From: GCA-2746605 sp963704835 | GTDB lineage: Bacteria; Bacteroidota; Ignavibacteria; Ignavibacteriales; Melioribacteraceae | Length of the DNA: 64,000 nucleotides | Assembly (NCBI GenBank): GCA_963704835.1 | Contig: CAVPHW010000025.1 | Span: 1-64,000, forward strand | Direction of reading: 5' to 3' | Shown here: in pieces, positions 47,036 through 56,897 of the stretch | Position numbering within the stretch: position 1 is the first letter of the stretch | Layout of the letters: each line of letters begins with the position of its first letter | The notes under the pieces: generated by a model | What the model saw: only the letters and a program-made list of their open reading frames with translations | What the model was told of the DNA's origin: nothing | The model's database searches: none | Position numbers and translations under genes: made by a program

Positions 47036-50000
47036 TTATTTATCTGAATTTATTGAGTTGTTTACAAGCAACATTTTATTTAATTCTCTTTTTTTAATCA
47101 AAAAATAAACAGCAGGAAATACTGCTAATTCCATAATTAAGCTTGAGATTATTCCTCCAACCATTGGAGCAGCTATTCTTTTCATAACATCAGAGCCAGT
47201 ACCAATACTGATAAGGATTGGAAAGAGACCTAATAATGTGGTCATTACAGTCATAACCTTAGGTCTAATTCTTTGAACAGCTCCTTCAAAAACTACATTC
47301 CTTAAATCATTTATAGAATTTAGCATCCCATTCTTCTTATACTTTTCATGAGTAATATCAAGATAAAGCAGCATCACAACACTTGTTTCAGCATCAACAC
47401 CTAGTAGCGCAATTATGCCAACCCAAACTGCAACACTTAAGTTAAATCCGGCAAAATATAAAAACCAAACAGCTCCAACTACTGAAAAGGGTAACGCTAA
47501 TAAAATGACACCGGTATAAACCACAGATTTCGTATTAATATATAGTAATACAATAATTATTAGAATTGTTAATGGAATTACAATAGCTAAATGATTAGCG
47601 GCACGTTCCATGTATTCATATTGTCCACTCCATTTTATCGAATAACCAGTCGGAAGTTTGATTTCTTTTCCGATAATTTCTTTGGCAATATTAACATAAC
47701 TACCAACATCTGTTTCAGAATTTAAATCTATATAAACCCATGTATTTGGTTTAGCGTTTTCAGATTTTATCATTGGAGGACCTTTCTTTATTTCAAATTC
47801 TCCAAGTTGTTCAAGCGGTATATTTCCACCATTAGGAATTGGAACTAATACTCTTTTAATTGATTCGATGTTATCTCTATAATCCCTCATATATCTTAGG
47901 TTAACTGGGTACCTTTCTAAACCCTCAACAGTTTTGGTTATATTTGCACCACCAACAGCAAACATAAATACTTCCTGAACATCAGCTATATTCAAACCGT
48001 ATCTTGCAATTTTATCTCTGTTTATTATAAAATCAACATAGTTTCCTCCAACTGATCTTTCAGCATATGCAGATCTTGTTCCGGGAATATCTTTTGCAGC
48101 TTCTTCAATTTGTTTTCCCAGATCCTGTAAAATATTCAAATCCGGACCTGCAATTTTTATCCCAACAGGTGTTTTAATTCCTGTTGAAAGCATATCTATT
48201 CTTGTTCTAATTGGCATTGTCCAGGCATTTGTTAATCCTGGTATTTGAATTGCTTTGTCCAATTCCTCAACAAGCTTTTCTGTTGTCATCCCCTCACGCC
48301 ACTCATCCTTATGTTTTAATAGAATAGTAGTTTCGATCATTGATAAAGGAGCCGGATCAGTTGCTGTTTCTGCTCTTCCTACTTTCCCCATTACACTTTC
48401 TACTTCTGGGAATGATTTAATTATTTTATCTGTTTGCTGTAACAATTCTCTTGCTTTTGTTATCGATATTCCTGGAAGAGTTGTAGGCATGTATAAAAGA
48501 TCGCCTTCATCTAATGGAGGCATAAATTCTGAACCCAACCTTGAGTATGGATAAATAGATACAACAACAATTATAAATGCTGTGCCAATTACCAACCAGC
48601 TTTTTTTCATAACAAAATTCACTATTGGATGATAAATTTTTATCAGGAATTTTGTTATTGGGTTGTCTTCTTCTTTCTTCATTTTACCGCGCACAAAATA
48701 CCCCAACAGTATTGGAACTATTGTTACAGCTAGTATTGCTGCGGCAGCCATAGCATAAGTTTTGGTGAACGCAAGTGGCTTGAATAGTCTACCTTCCTGC
48801 TGCTCGAGAGTAAATATGGGCAAAAAAGAAATTGTTATAACCAATAAAGAATAGAAAATTGAAGGACCAACTTCTTTGGCGGAATCTAAAATCAATTTCC
48901 AATGTTCGCGTCTTTCATGGAATAGTTTATCAGCTTCGTCAGCAAGGTGTTTGCTCGCGTTATCTACGAGGACAATAGAAGCATCAACCATTGCCCCGAT
49001 TGCAATTGCTATTCCTCCCAGTGACATTATGTTTGCATTTATTCCTTGCAGCTTCATTATAAAAAAAGAAATTAACACTGCTGTTGGGAGTGTAATAATG
49101 GCCACAAAAGAACTTCTTACATGTAAAAGAAAAGCAATAATCACAATTGCTACTATCACAGTTTCTTCAACTAACGTTTTCGAAAGGTTTTCAATAGCAC
49201 TATTGATCAAACTTGATCTATCATAAGCGGTTACTATTTCTACATCTTCAGGCAATGATTTTTTTAATTCCTCAATCCTTTCCTTTACTTTTTCAATAAC
49301 TGCCAAAGCATTTTCACCAAACCTAATTATAATTATACCACCTACTACTTCCCCTTCGCCATTCCATTCTGCCAATCCTCGCCTAAGTTCAGGCCCTATT
49401 TGAATATTAGCCACATCTTGCAAATAAATTGGCGTACCTGTTAATGGAGAAACACCTATTGATATATTTTTTACATCATCAATGTTTCTTATGTACCCAA
49501 GTCCTCTTACCATGTATTCGGCTTCGCCCATTTCCATTAGCCTTCCGCCAACATCATTGTTGCTTCTCTGAATGGCCATTTTTACTTTTTGCAGAGGAAT
49601 ATTATATGAGGCTAGTTTGATAGGGTCAACATTTACCTGATACTGTTTTACAAATCCACCAATGCTTGCAACTTCAGCGACACCTGGAATCGATGTTAGA
49701 TCATATTTCAAAAAGAAATCCTGCATTGAACGTAATTCTTGGAGATCTCTTTTATCCGATTTTAAAACATATTGATAGACCCATCCTAATCCCGTAGCAT
49801 CAGGTCCTAATTGCGGATTTACACCCTCTGGCAAAACGCCTCGTAAACCTGATAAATATTCCAGAACACGACTTCGCGCCCAATAGATATCTGTTCCATC
49901 TTCAAAAATTATATAAACCATCGAGATTCCGAACATGGAATATCCGCGCACATCTTTTGCATAAGGAACTGAAAGCATTTTCGAGGTGAGCGGATAAGTT

Positions 50001-50224
50001 ACCTGATCCTCAATTATTCTTGGTCCTTGACCAGGATACTCTGTTACAAGTATCACCTGAACATCACTTAAGTCTGGTATTGCATCAATTTTAGTATTAA
50101 ATACAGCCCATATTCCAGCGAATATTAATGCCGCAGTAAATAGGATTACTAAAAATTTATTATTTATAGACCATTCAATTAATTTTTCAATTAAACCGTC
50201 TTTTTGATTTTCTGTTGTTACCAT
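47036..50224 (-). CDS. cusA: CusA-type copper/silver RND efflux pump
   Basis: A 1062-residue heavy-metal RND antiporter, intact. Features include an IDAIPDLSDVQVILVTEYPGQ start of the pore domain (in part), VRGYSMFGISMVYIIFEDGTDIYW (in part), IAIGAMVDASIVLVDNASKHL with the proton-relay Asp in helix 4, LGSEFMPPLDEGDLLYMPT, and SMIETTILLK. The Met-rich MPPLDEG...MPTTLP and GAMVDA segments favour Cu(I)/Ag(I). It follows the adaptor and HMBD genes and precedes two HMBD proteins. GGAG precedes the ATG. Symbol assigned by family. Confidence 0.92.
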   Translation of the reverse strand: MVTTENQKDGLIEKLIEWSINNKFLVILFTAALIFAGIWAVFNTKIDAIPDLSDVQVILVTEYPGQGPRIIEDQVTYPLTSKMLSVPYAKDVRGYSMFGISMVYIIFEDGTDIYWARSRVLEYLSGLRGVLPEGVNPQLGPDATGLGWVYQYVLKSDKRDLQELRSMQDFFLKYDLTSIPGVAEVASIGGFVKQYQVNVDPIKLASYNIPLQKVKMAIQRSNNDVGGRLMEMGEAEYMVRGLGYIRNIDDVKNISIGVSPLTGTPIYLQDVANIQIGPELRRGLAEWNGEGEVVGGIIIIRFGENALAVIEKVKERIEELKKSLPEDVEIVTAYDRSSLINSAIENLSKTLVEETVIVAIVIIAFLLHVRSSFVAIITLPTAVLISFFIMKLQGINANIMSLGGIAIAIGAMVDASIVLVDNASKHLADEADKLFHERREHWKLILDSAKEVGPSIFYSLLVITISFLPIFTLEQQEGRLFKPLAFTKTYAMAAAAILAVTIVPILLGYFVRGKMKKEEDNPITKFLIKIYHPIVNFVMKKSWLVIGTAFIIVVVSIYPYSRLGSEFMPPLDEGDLLYMPTTLPGISITKARELLQQTDKIIKSFPEVESVMGKVGRAETATDPAPLSMIETTILLKHKDEWREGMTTEKLVEELDKAIQIPGLTNAWTMPIRTRIDMLSTGIKTPVGIKIAGPDLNILQDLGKQIEEAAKDIPGTRSAYAERSVGGNYVDFIINRDKIARYGLNIADVQEVFMFAVGGANITKTVEGLERYPVNLRYMRDYRDNIESIKRVLVPIPNGGNIPLEQLGEFEIKKGPPMIKSENAKPNTWVYIDLNSETDVGSYVNIAKEIIGKEIKLPTGYSIKWSGQYEYMERAANHLAIVIPLTILIIIVLLYINTKSVVYTGVILLALPFSVVGAVWFLYFAGFNLSVAVWVGIIALLGVDAETSVVMLLYLDITHEKYKKNGMLNSINDLRNVVFEGAVQRIRPKVMTVMTTLLGLFPILISIGTGSDVMKRIAAPMVGGIISSLIMELAVFPAVYFLIKKRELNKMLLVNNSINSDK

Positions 50225-50254
50225 AATTTCTCCAAAATAGAATTCCCGTATATA

Positions 50255-50402
50255 TTATTGAAATTCTTTCGCCACTCCGTTCCTCAGAATGACTAATTAT
50301 TTTTGTCTCATGTCATTTCCGAATGCTTTTATCGGAAATCCATTCCCACATATCTCTGGATTCCCACTCCTGCTTACCCCAGGGAAGTTCGTGGGAATGA
50401 CG
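50255..50402. repeat. dispersed intergenic repeat, hairpin-rich
   Basis: Contains paired TTTCCGAATGC...TCGGAAAT and TTCCCAC...GTGGGAATGAC arms, together with CAGAATGAC and GTCATTTCCGAATG ends. The same TGTCATTYYGAA-type end motif occurs at 56331-56568. It has the look of a non-coding, dispersed palindromic repeat between tandem genes. Confidence 0.65.
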
Positions 50403-50411
50403 CGTTTTTGT

Positions 50412-50648
50412 TTATTTGTTCTCAAATCCATTATCTTTTAAATTTTTCTTTGCATCTTCAATTGTTACTTCTTTTAAAAACATTCCACATACTGGACATC
50501 TTCCTTCTTTATCGGAAATAACATTCCAGTCCATAGGATCTTGAAATACTTTACCATCTTTATTTTTATCAATAGAAATAAGATCAATAATACTCTTCCG
50601 AACAATTGATTCAACTTCAGATATTTTACGATTCTGTGGATCTTTCAT
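50412..50648 (-). CDS. small HMBD-like protein with a degenerate metal site
   Basis: A 78-residue protein without a signal peptide. ISIDKNKDGKVFQDPMDWNVI and GRCPVCGMFLKEVTIEDAKKNL match the lipoprotein at 45979, except that the first Cys of the CPM motif is replaced by Asp. The stop of the adaptor gene and this ATG are two bases apart (TGAGATG), so it is coupled to cusB. It could be a cytoplasmic relative, or the start may be missed; a short tail of the CusB adaptor now split off is also possible. Confidence 0.7.
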   Translation of the reverse strand: MKDPQNRKISEVESIVRKSIIDLISIDKNKDGKVFQDPMDWNVISDKEGRCPVCGMFLKEVTIEDAKKNLKDNGFENK

Positions 50649-50649
50649 C

Positions 50650-52086
50650 TCATTCGTTAGTCATGTTCATTGATTTATTTTTGGTTTGATCACTTATAAC
50701 TTTATCGCTTTCCTTATTTGAGTCCGATGTATATTGACTAACAGCCGCTTTAAGGTTACTTTCGGAATCAATCATAAATTGGGCTGAAGTTACAATATCT
50801 GTTCCTTCGGATAATCCATTCAATACTTGATAATATCCTTTCGAATAATTGCCAAGCTCAATTTCTTGAGGTTTAAATTTACCATTGCCTAATGCCACTA
50901 TAACGACATCTTTTTTTCCACCTCTCAGAACGGCATTCTCTGGGACAACAGGAAAATCACCAAGGTTAGCTCCACTTATGACAACATTCGCCAACATTGC
51001 CGGTTTTAAAAGATCATTATTATTGGGAATATCAATTCTAATCTTTGCGGTGCGAGTTTTTTCATCAATTGTTGGATAAATAAAACTTATTTTCCCTTGG
51101 AAAGCTTTACCGGGCATAAAATTGAATTTTATATCTGTATTTGACCCAACAGCAATTTTTGCCAACTCATACTCATATATATCTGCTGTAAGCCATAGAT
51201 TACTTAAGTTGGATATTTGCAGAAGAGACATTCCAGGCATTATTTTTTGCCCATCAATTACATTTTTACTTATTACAGTTCCTTCTTTTTGAGCATAAAG
51301 AGTGGTGTAGGTTTTCACTTCTTTTGTTGTTTTTAATATATCAATATCTGCTTCAGACATTTCAAGTAATTGTAATTTTCTAGTTGCATTTTTTATTAAA
51401 TCAGTTCCGCTGTTTAAAACTTCAGTGAGATCTGAACTACTAGTTGCCTTCTGGTATGAAAGGGCTGTTAATAATTCCTGTTGAGCAGACACCAATTCTG
51501 GGGAATAAACATCAAGAAGTTTTTCACCCTTTCTAACTTTCTGACCGACAAAATTTATGTACAACTTATTTACCCATCCATCCACTCGAGTTGAAACAAT
51601 GTAATTTTCCATTTCATTTGCGGTAAGGATTCCATTTGTTACAACAGTATTATTCAATGCCTGATTTTTTACTTTTACTGTCTTAACATTCATATTCTGC
51701 ACAACAACAGGATCAATACTCACAACACCTTCATTACCGCTTCCGTCCTCATAAACCGGTACATAATCCATTCCCATTTCGTCTTTTCTAGGTTCAGGTG
51801 ATGTAACGGTTGGATTCATTGGAGATCTGTAATAAAGAATTTTTCTTTCTCCTTTAATGAACGTAGATGTTCCTTTTTTAGTTACTAAATTCATTCCGCA
51901 AATGGGACAGGTTCCAGGTTCATCCATAATTATATCTGGATGCATTCCACATGTATATAATTGCCCATTTTCTGAGTGCATATGAATTTCATCAGAGGAA
52001 CTATTAGAAAATAAATAAAAGATTCCCGCTCCTAGAAATGCCCCAAAAATTAGAATAACCAGATACATAATTATTTTATTATTCAT
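50650..52086 (-). CDS. cusB: CusB-type periplasmic adaptor with N-terminal HMBD
   Basis: A 478-residue membrane-fusion protein: one N-terminal anchor helix (IMYLVILIFGAFLGAGIFYLF), then an HMBD (LYTCGMHPDIIMDEPGTCPICGM) and the YYRSPMNPTVTSPEPRKDEMGMDYVPVY block (in part) common to CusB. VDGWVNKLYINFVGQKVRKGEKL and LLDVYSPELVSAQQELL begin the lipoyl/alpha-hairpin part, and the beta-barrel holds NLWLTADIYEYELAKIAVG. It bridges CusA and CusC. Its start overlaps the cusC stop by four bases. Confidence 0.93.
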   Translation of the reverse strand: MNNKIIMYLVILIFGAFLGAGIFYLFSNSSSDEIHMHSENGQLYTCGMHPDIIMDEPGTCPICGMNLVTKKGTSTFIKGERKILYYRSPMNPTVTSPEPRKDEMGMDYVPVYEDGSGNEGVVSIDPVVVQNMNVKTVKVKNQALNNTVVTNGILTANEMENYIVSTRVDGWVNKLYINFVGQKVRKGEKLLDVYSPELVSAQQELLTALSYQKATSSSDLTEVLNSGTDLIKNATRKLQLLEMSEADIDILKTTKEVKTYTTLYAQKEGTVISKNVIDGQKIMPGMSLLQISNLSNLWLTADIYEYELAKIAVGSNTDIKFNFMPGKAFQGKISFIYPTIDEKTRTAKIRIDIPNNNDLLKPAMLANVVISGANLGDFPVVPENAVLRGGKKDVVIVALGNGKFKPQEIELGNYSKGYYQVLNGLSEGTDIVTSAQFMIDSESNLKAAVSQYTSDSNKESDKVISDQTKNKSMNMTNE

Positions 52087-53381
52087 TTTAAATCTCCCTT
52101 CACATTATTACCTTGGGGAAGTTTGGCTCCAACCAAGTATTCTAACATTACAATGTTTTGTGTGTAATCAGTTTGTATTTTTAATAAATCAGTTTTTACA
52201 TTTAATATTTCTTTTTCGGAATTAATTACATTTACAAAATCAATTTTTCCTACCTGATAATCAGACAAGGCTACTTTAATTGCCTGCTCTACCTGAGGAA
52301 GTAACGTTTCAGAAATTAATTTGTTGCGTTTTTGAAGTTCTGAAATTTTTACAGTTATAATATTTATTGCTCTTTTCAGCTCTTGAATTGAGGCATTATA
52401 TGTTTCCCTATACATGCTTTGCATATACTTCGCCTCATTTACTTTTGCAGTTTTTTTACCGCCATAATTTATTGGCAGAGAAATACCAGCAGTAAAAGAA
52501 ACCAAATCTGAATTCGTCATTCCTGTTAGTATACTTTTATCTCTCTGGGTGTATTGAATTCCAAGATTAAAATTAGGATAGAATTCATATTCAGCTTCTC
52601 GTTCCATTAAATTTGATTTTTGTTCTGATAGCTTTATGCCTTTTAGATTTGGCTGGTTTTCAAGAGCAATATTTAACACTTCTTGAGAAGTAATTAAGTT
52701 AATTTCAATAGGAGAAACGTTTCCCAAATAAATTGGTGCTTTTTCATCCCTTATTAGAATTACGTTTAACTCGGCAACCAAGGCATTTTCTTTTCCTATC
52801 AAAATTTCTTTGTAGTCTTTTAACCTTGTTAATTCAACCTCAACATTGATAATATTTTGCATACTGCCATTTGATACTTCGTAGCTGCTTTTTACCACCG
52901 CTAGAATTTGTTTAAGCAGTTCTTGATTCTCATTGTTTAGCAAAATTTCTCCCCTAACAAAGTGTAAATCATAAAAAAAAGTGGAAATGTTTTTTCTTAT
53001 TTCGTTTTGCAAATCTTTTATTTCCTGCCGTACTATAATTGTATCAATTGCCTTTACATCAGCAGCTGCTCTCAATCCACTAGGGAATGGGATTTCCTGT
53101 GATATTCCAATTGTTTTCCCAGTCATTGGCTCCTGTGAGAACGAGAAGGAATTCATCGGAAGATTCATTATGCCTAACATTAACATCGGGTCTGGAAGAT
53201 TTGTCCCTTGCTCAATTCTGGAAGCAGTGGCACTGTGTTTTGCTTTTAGCATTTTTATTTTGGGACTAACTCTAATCGCTTCCGTTATTAACTCATTCAA
53301 AATTTTATCTTTTTCCTGAGCCTGCGTATTAAAAATTGCGGTCATCAATAAAATGATCAACAATACTGTTTTTGAGTTCAT
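52083..53381 (-). CDS. cusC: CusC/TolC-type outer-membrane efflux protein
   Basis: A 432-residue outer-membrane efflux protein with a signal peptide (TVLLIILLMTAIFNTQAQ). Repeat one starts ITEAIRVSPKIKMLKAKHSA-like (about residues 32-48) with QGTNLPDPMLMLGIMNLPMNSF. Repeat two has LNIALENQPNLKGIKLSEQ and YQVGKIDFVNVINSEKEIL. The Met-rich DPMLMLGIMNLPM stretch suits a copper or silver system. Gene order cusC-cusB-cusA with a four-base overlap indicates one operon. Confidence 0.92.
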   Translation of the reverse strand: MNSKTVLLIILLMTAIFNTQAQEKDKILNELITEAIRVSPKIKMLKAKHSATASRIEQGTNLPDPMLMLGIMNLPMNSFSFSQEPMTGKTIGISQEIPFPSGLRAAADVKAIDTIIVRQEIKDLQNEIRKNISTFFYDLHFVRGEILLNNENQELLKQILAVVKSSYEVSNGSMQNIINVEVELTRLKDYKEILIGKENALVAELNVILIRDEKAPIYLGNVSPIEINLITSQEVLNIALENQPNLKGIKLSEQKSNLMEREAEYEFYPNFNLGIQYTQRDKSILTGMTNSDLVSFTAGISLPINYGGKKTAKVNEAKYMQSMYRETYNASIQELKRAINIITVKISELQKRNKLISETLLPQVEQAIKVALSDYQVGKIDFVNVINSEKEILNVKTDLLKIQTDYTQNIVMLEYLVGAKLPQGNNVKGDLK

Positions 53382-53509
53382 TATTTCCTCAATAATAATC
53401 TATTAAAAATTTTTTAATATGGTGATTTCCTAATGAACTATTACTATTGAGTATAGTTCATCAGCGACTTCTGAAGTTTCAGAAATCTATAATTGAAAGG
53501 GAAAATGAA

Positions 53510-53952
53510 TCAAATTAAAAAGGAGGAGACTGATAAATATATTGGAGGACTAGAGTCAAGTAAACTGTTTTGAGTTATGGAAAAGAAATGTGGTGTTATC
53601 TCAATATCATTTATCAAAATGTGTGCTATTTCAGGGAGTTCAATGTTTGTGTCAATTGTTTTAGGCACCACAAAAGTGAAGTGATCAATAGAATCAATGA
53701 TATAATTACAAGAATTGTCAGTAATTTCCATTTCACAATTAGAAGAATTGCTATTATTCATATCCATCATTTCACAGCAAGTCATTTCTTTCTTATCAGA
53801 GCATTCGATGGTGATTCAATCTCAAGACTGCACATTCCATCACACTTACTTTGTGGAAAAGCAAATAGAATGGTTGAAAAAAGAAAAATAATTAACAGGA
53901 TTGTAGCAATTCGCTTTCTTCTTAGTTTTGATATTTTTAACTGGTTATGCAA
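53510..53952 (-). pseudogene. small Cys/Met-rich secreted protein, net +2 frame offset
   Basis: One frame from TTG 53952 gives an RRKRIATILLIIFLFSTILFAF signal (in part) and QSKCDGMCSLEIE. The other frame, with its first in-frame ATG at 53785, gives ECSDKKEMTCCEMMDMNNS and FTFVVPKTIDTNIELPE, ending DSSPPIYLSVSSFLI. Together they look like one Cys/Met-rich periplasmic protein ahead of cusC. The offset is net +2: one missing base near 53805 (SPS-ECSDKK) or two extra bases would join the frames. Function unknown; metal binding is inferred from the CDGMC and MTCCEMM clusters. Confidence 0.6.
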
Positions 53953-54056
53953 ATTATAATGGATCTCTTATATTATTTTAATAAATATAATGAACTTTCC
54001 GTTCAAAGTGTTATACAATTTCGGAATATCGTTATATAATTTTCGTTATAAAATCT

Positions 54057-56290
54057 TCATAATTTAGTGTTTTTTAATCTAAGTGAATTACTAATTACCG
54101 AAACTGAACTTAAAGACATTGCTAGAGCGCCAATCATGGGATTCAGCATTCCCAATGCAGCTAGTGGAATTCCAACAATATTATAGATAAAAGCCCAAAA
54201 TAAATTTTGCTTAATAGTTTTAATTGTTCTTTTAGAGAGTTTAATAGCTGAAAGAACATTTAATAAGTCCCCATTAATTAATGTAATATCAGAAGACTCA
54301 ATCGCTACGTCGGTTCCGGTCCCAATTGCTATTCCTAAATTAGCAGTTACTAAAGCTGGTGCATCATTTATGCCGTCTCCCACCATTGCGACTATTTTTC
54401 CATTTTTCTGCAGCTCCGCTATTTTTTCGGCTTTTTCATTCGGCAAAACCTCAGCGAAATATTCTGTAATACCTATTCTTTTAGCAATTGCATTCGCTGT
54501 TTTGTTATTATCACCGGTTATCATAATAACATCTAATTCCAAGGTTCTTAATTCTCTTGATTGCCTCTGGAGTTGTAGTTTTAATTGGATCTTCTATTGC
54601 AAGCAAACCTTTGAATTCACCATCTATTGCAATAAATACGATTGATTTACCTTCCTCTGTTAGTGAATCATAATCCTCAGCAAATTACTTCGGTGTTTAT
54701 AGAATATTCTTCCATAAGTTTTTTATTACCGGCTATAATCATTTTTCCATTAACAATTGAAGAAAGACCTAATCCATCAATATTTGTAAATGATTCAATA
54801 TCGTAAATAGTAATATTTTTATTCTGAGAATATTTAATAATTGCATCGGCAACTGGGTGTTGAGATCTTTTTTCTACAGAGGTGATTAATGAAAATAATT
54901 CGAGTTCATCAATATTATTTAATAATACATCAGTTACAACGGGCTTGCCCTCAGTTATAGTTCCTGTCTTATCTAAAACAACAGTATCAACTTTTTGAGC
55001 AATCTCTAAACTTTCACCATTTTTAATTAAAATACCGTTTCTTGCACCCAAGCCAGTTCCAACCATTATTGCTGTTGGAGTGGCCAAACCTAGAGCACAA
55101 GGACAAGCAATAATCAAAACTGCCACAAAACTTACTAATGCAACTACAAAAGAATGTTCGCTTCCAAATATCATCCATCCGGCAAAAGTCAAAATTGCAA
55201 TACCAATTACAACTGGAACAAATACACTTGCAATTTGATCAGCTAATTTTTGTATTGGCGCTTTTGATCCTTGAGCTTCTTCAACCATTTTTATTATTTG
55301 ACCAAGAACCGAATTATCTCCAAGAGTTGATATTTCAAAAACAAATGTACCATTCTTATTTATTGTTCCGCCAATTACATTTGATCCAATCTTTTTTTCA
55401 ATTGGGAGACTTTCGCCTGTTACCATCGATTCATCAATAGAGGAGAATCCACTTATAATTATTCCATCTGCTGGAATTTTCTCTCCTGGTTTAACAATCA
55501 CATGTTGTCCAACCTTTAATTCATCAATCGGTATTTTGATTTCTTTATCATTTAATATTATGGTTGCTTCTTTTGGCTTTAATTCCATTAATTTCTTAAT
55601 AGCCAAGTTCGTTTTACTTTTAGCTCTGGCTTCAAGAACCTTACCCATTAAAATAAGAGTTATAATAACAGCTGCCGTATCAAAATAAACATGTACAGCA
55701 TTAACGTTTGAATAAGAAATTAAATCAGGAAATAAAGTTGCAACTAAACTATAAGCAAAAGCTGAACCTGTACCAATAGCAACCAAAGAATTCATCTCAA
55801 ATGAGAAATGTTTTAGGTTGCTCCAAAAAACTTTAAAAAATCTTCTACCGGGAATAAATAGTATTGGTGTGGTTAGTATAAGTAAGATCTTGTTTGTATA
55901 ATCACTGCTCAGTGACCAACCATCATACATTGTACTTAACATACTAATTATGAAAACAGGAATCGTAAAAATTATTGCTAGCCTAAAATCCTTTTTTAGT
56001 TTTTTGTATTCATCTGATAAACCATCTGAATCATCATTACTTCTACTTTTTTTCTTTTCTGTTTCTTGCTCAAGTTTTAGTTTGTAACCGTATTTTTCTA
56101 ATTTGTCTGCAGCTTCTTGCAGATTCACATCCTTGTCTGCTACTTCAAACGAAACTTTCTCGGTAGCATAATTGACTTTTACATTTTCAAGTCCGTCAAA
56201 TTTCCCCAATACTTTTTCAACCCTTGCGACACAACTTGCGCAGGTCATACCAGTAACAGGAAGGTTATATTTTGATACCGAATTATTCAT
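54057..56290 (-). pseudogene. copA: CopA-type Cu+ P-type ATPase, two +1 frameshifts
   Basis: Frame 1 has an N-terminal HMA with GMTCASCVARVEKVL, PGEKIPADGIIISGF, TGESLPIEKKIG, ACPCALGLATPTAIMVGTGLG (metal-binding CPC), DKTGTITEGKPVVTD (phosphorylated Asp) and SQHPVADAIIKYS. Frame 2 reads AEDYDSLTEEGKSIVFIAID and LLAIEDPIKTTTPEAIKRIKN. Frame 3 has VIMITGDNNKTANAIAKRIG, MVGDGINDAPAL and NPMIGALAMSLSSVSVI. Removing one base of AAA (54682-54684) and one of CC (54539-54540) restores about 744 residues. The span is a multiple of three plus two. Confidence 0.9.
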
Positions 56291-56330
56291 AATGTTAATT
56301 AAATATTGTTTTACAAAATCAAGATCTAAA

Positions 56331-56568
56331 TTATTGTCATTTCGAAATGAGTCCCGATTTCTTTTATCGGGACGATTGAGAAATCTCTAAACTAAAGTTA
56401 TTAAGATCTCTCACATTGAGCGTGTTCGAGATGACACCTTTTTTGTCATATTGAAGGAGTTGTTTTTAAACGACTGAAATATCTCTAGTATTAAGATTAC
56501 CTTCGGTGAGCTCGCAAGCTCGGTTCTTCATTTCGACAAATTAGGTCTGCATTCAGAATGACAGTTTA
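56331..56568. repeat. dispersed intergenic repeat cluster
   Basis: The interval between copA and copZ is filled with palindromic non-coding sequence. A TCCCGAT...ATCGGGA hairpin is at 56350-56369, GTCATTTCGAAATGAG starts it and CATTCAGAATGACAGT ends it, with TTCGAGATGACA and TGAGCTCGCAAGCTCGG inside. The end motif is shared with 50255-50402. No gene is present. Confidence 0.7.
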
Positions 56569-56596
56569 AACATACGATGACAGATATATGAATTAA

Positions 56597-56797
56597 TTAT
56601 ATTACTACCTTAAAACCAGCTTCTTCAACAGCTGCAATAATATCTTTATCGGAAAATTTGCTCTCTTCAAACTTAACTTTTGCAGAACCTATTTCAACTT
56701 TAATCGGTTCAACACCAATTTCATTTAATTCAACTTCAACAGCTTTTACACAATGTTGACAGCTCATTCCTTCGATTTTAAATGTTTTTTCTGACAT
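56597..56797 (-). CDS. CopZ-like HMA-domain metallochaperone
   Basis: A 66-residue HMA-domain protein with the MSCQHCVKAVEVEL metal site (CxxC, Cys at about residues 12 and 15) and a IIAAVEEAGFKVVI end. It fits a cytoplasmic Cu(I) chaperone that delivers copper to CopA, whose gene is downstream on the same strand. GGAGG precedes the ATG. Confidence 0.92.
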   Translation of the reverse strand: MSEKTFKIEGMSCQHCVKAVEVELNEIGVEPIKVEIGSAKVKFEESKFSDKDIIAAVEEAGFKVVI

Positions 56798-56897
56798 ACT
56801 TCCTCCAAAGTTTTAGATTAAAAATAACTATCCGTTATAATTTATCCGTTATACTTTATTTGAAAAATGTTATACTATTACAGATTTAATATGAATG

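Noticed and set aside
53510..53952. Counting the small Cys/Met-rich gene as two +1 insertions
   Set aside because: A single missing base near 53805 also restores it, and no close homologue was at hand to decide.
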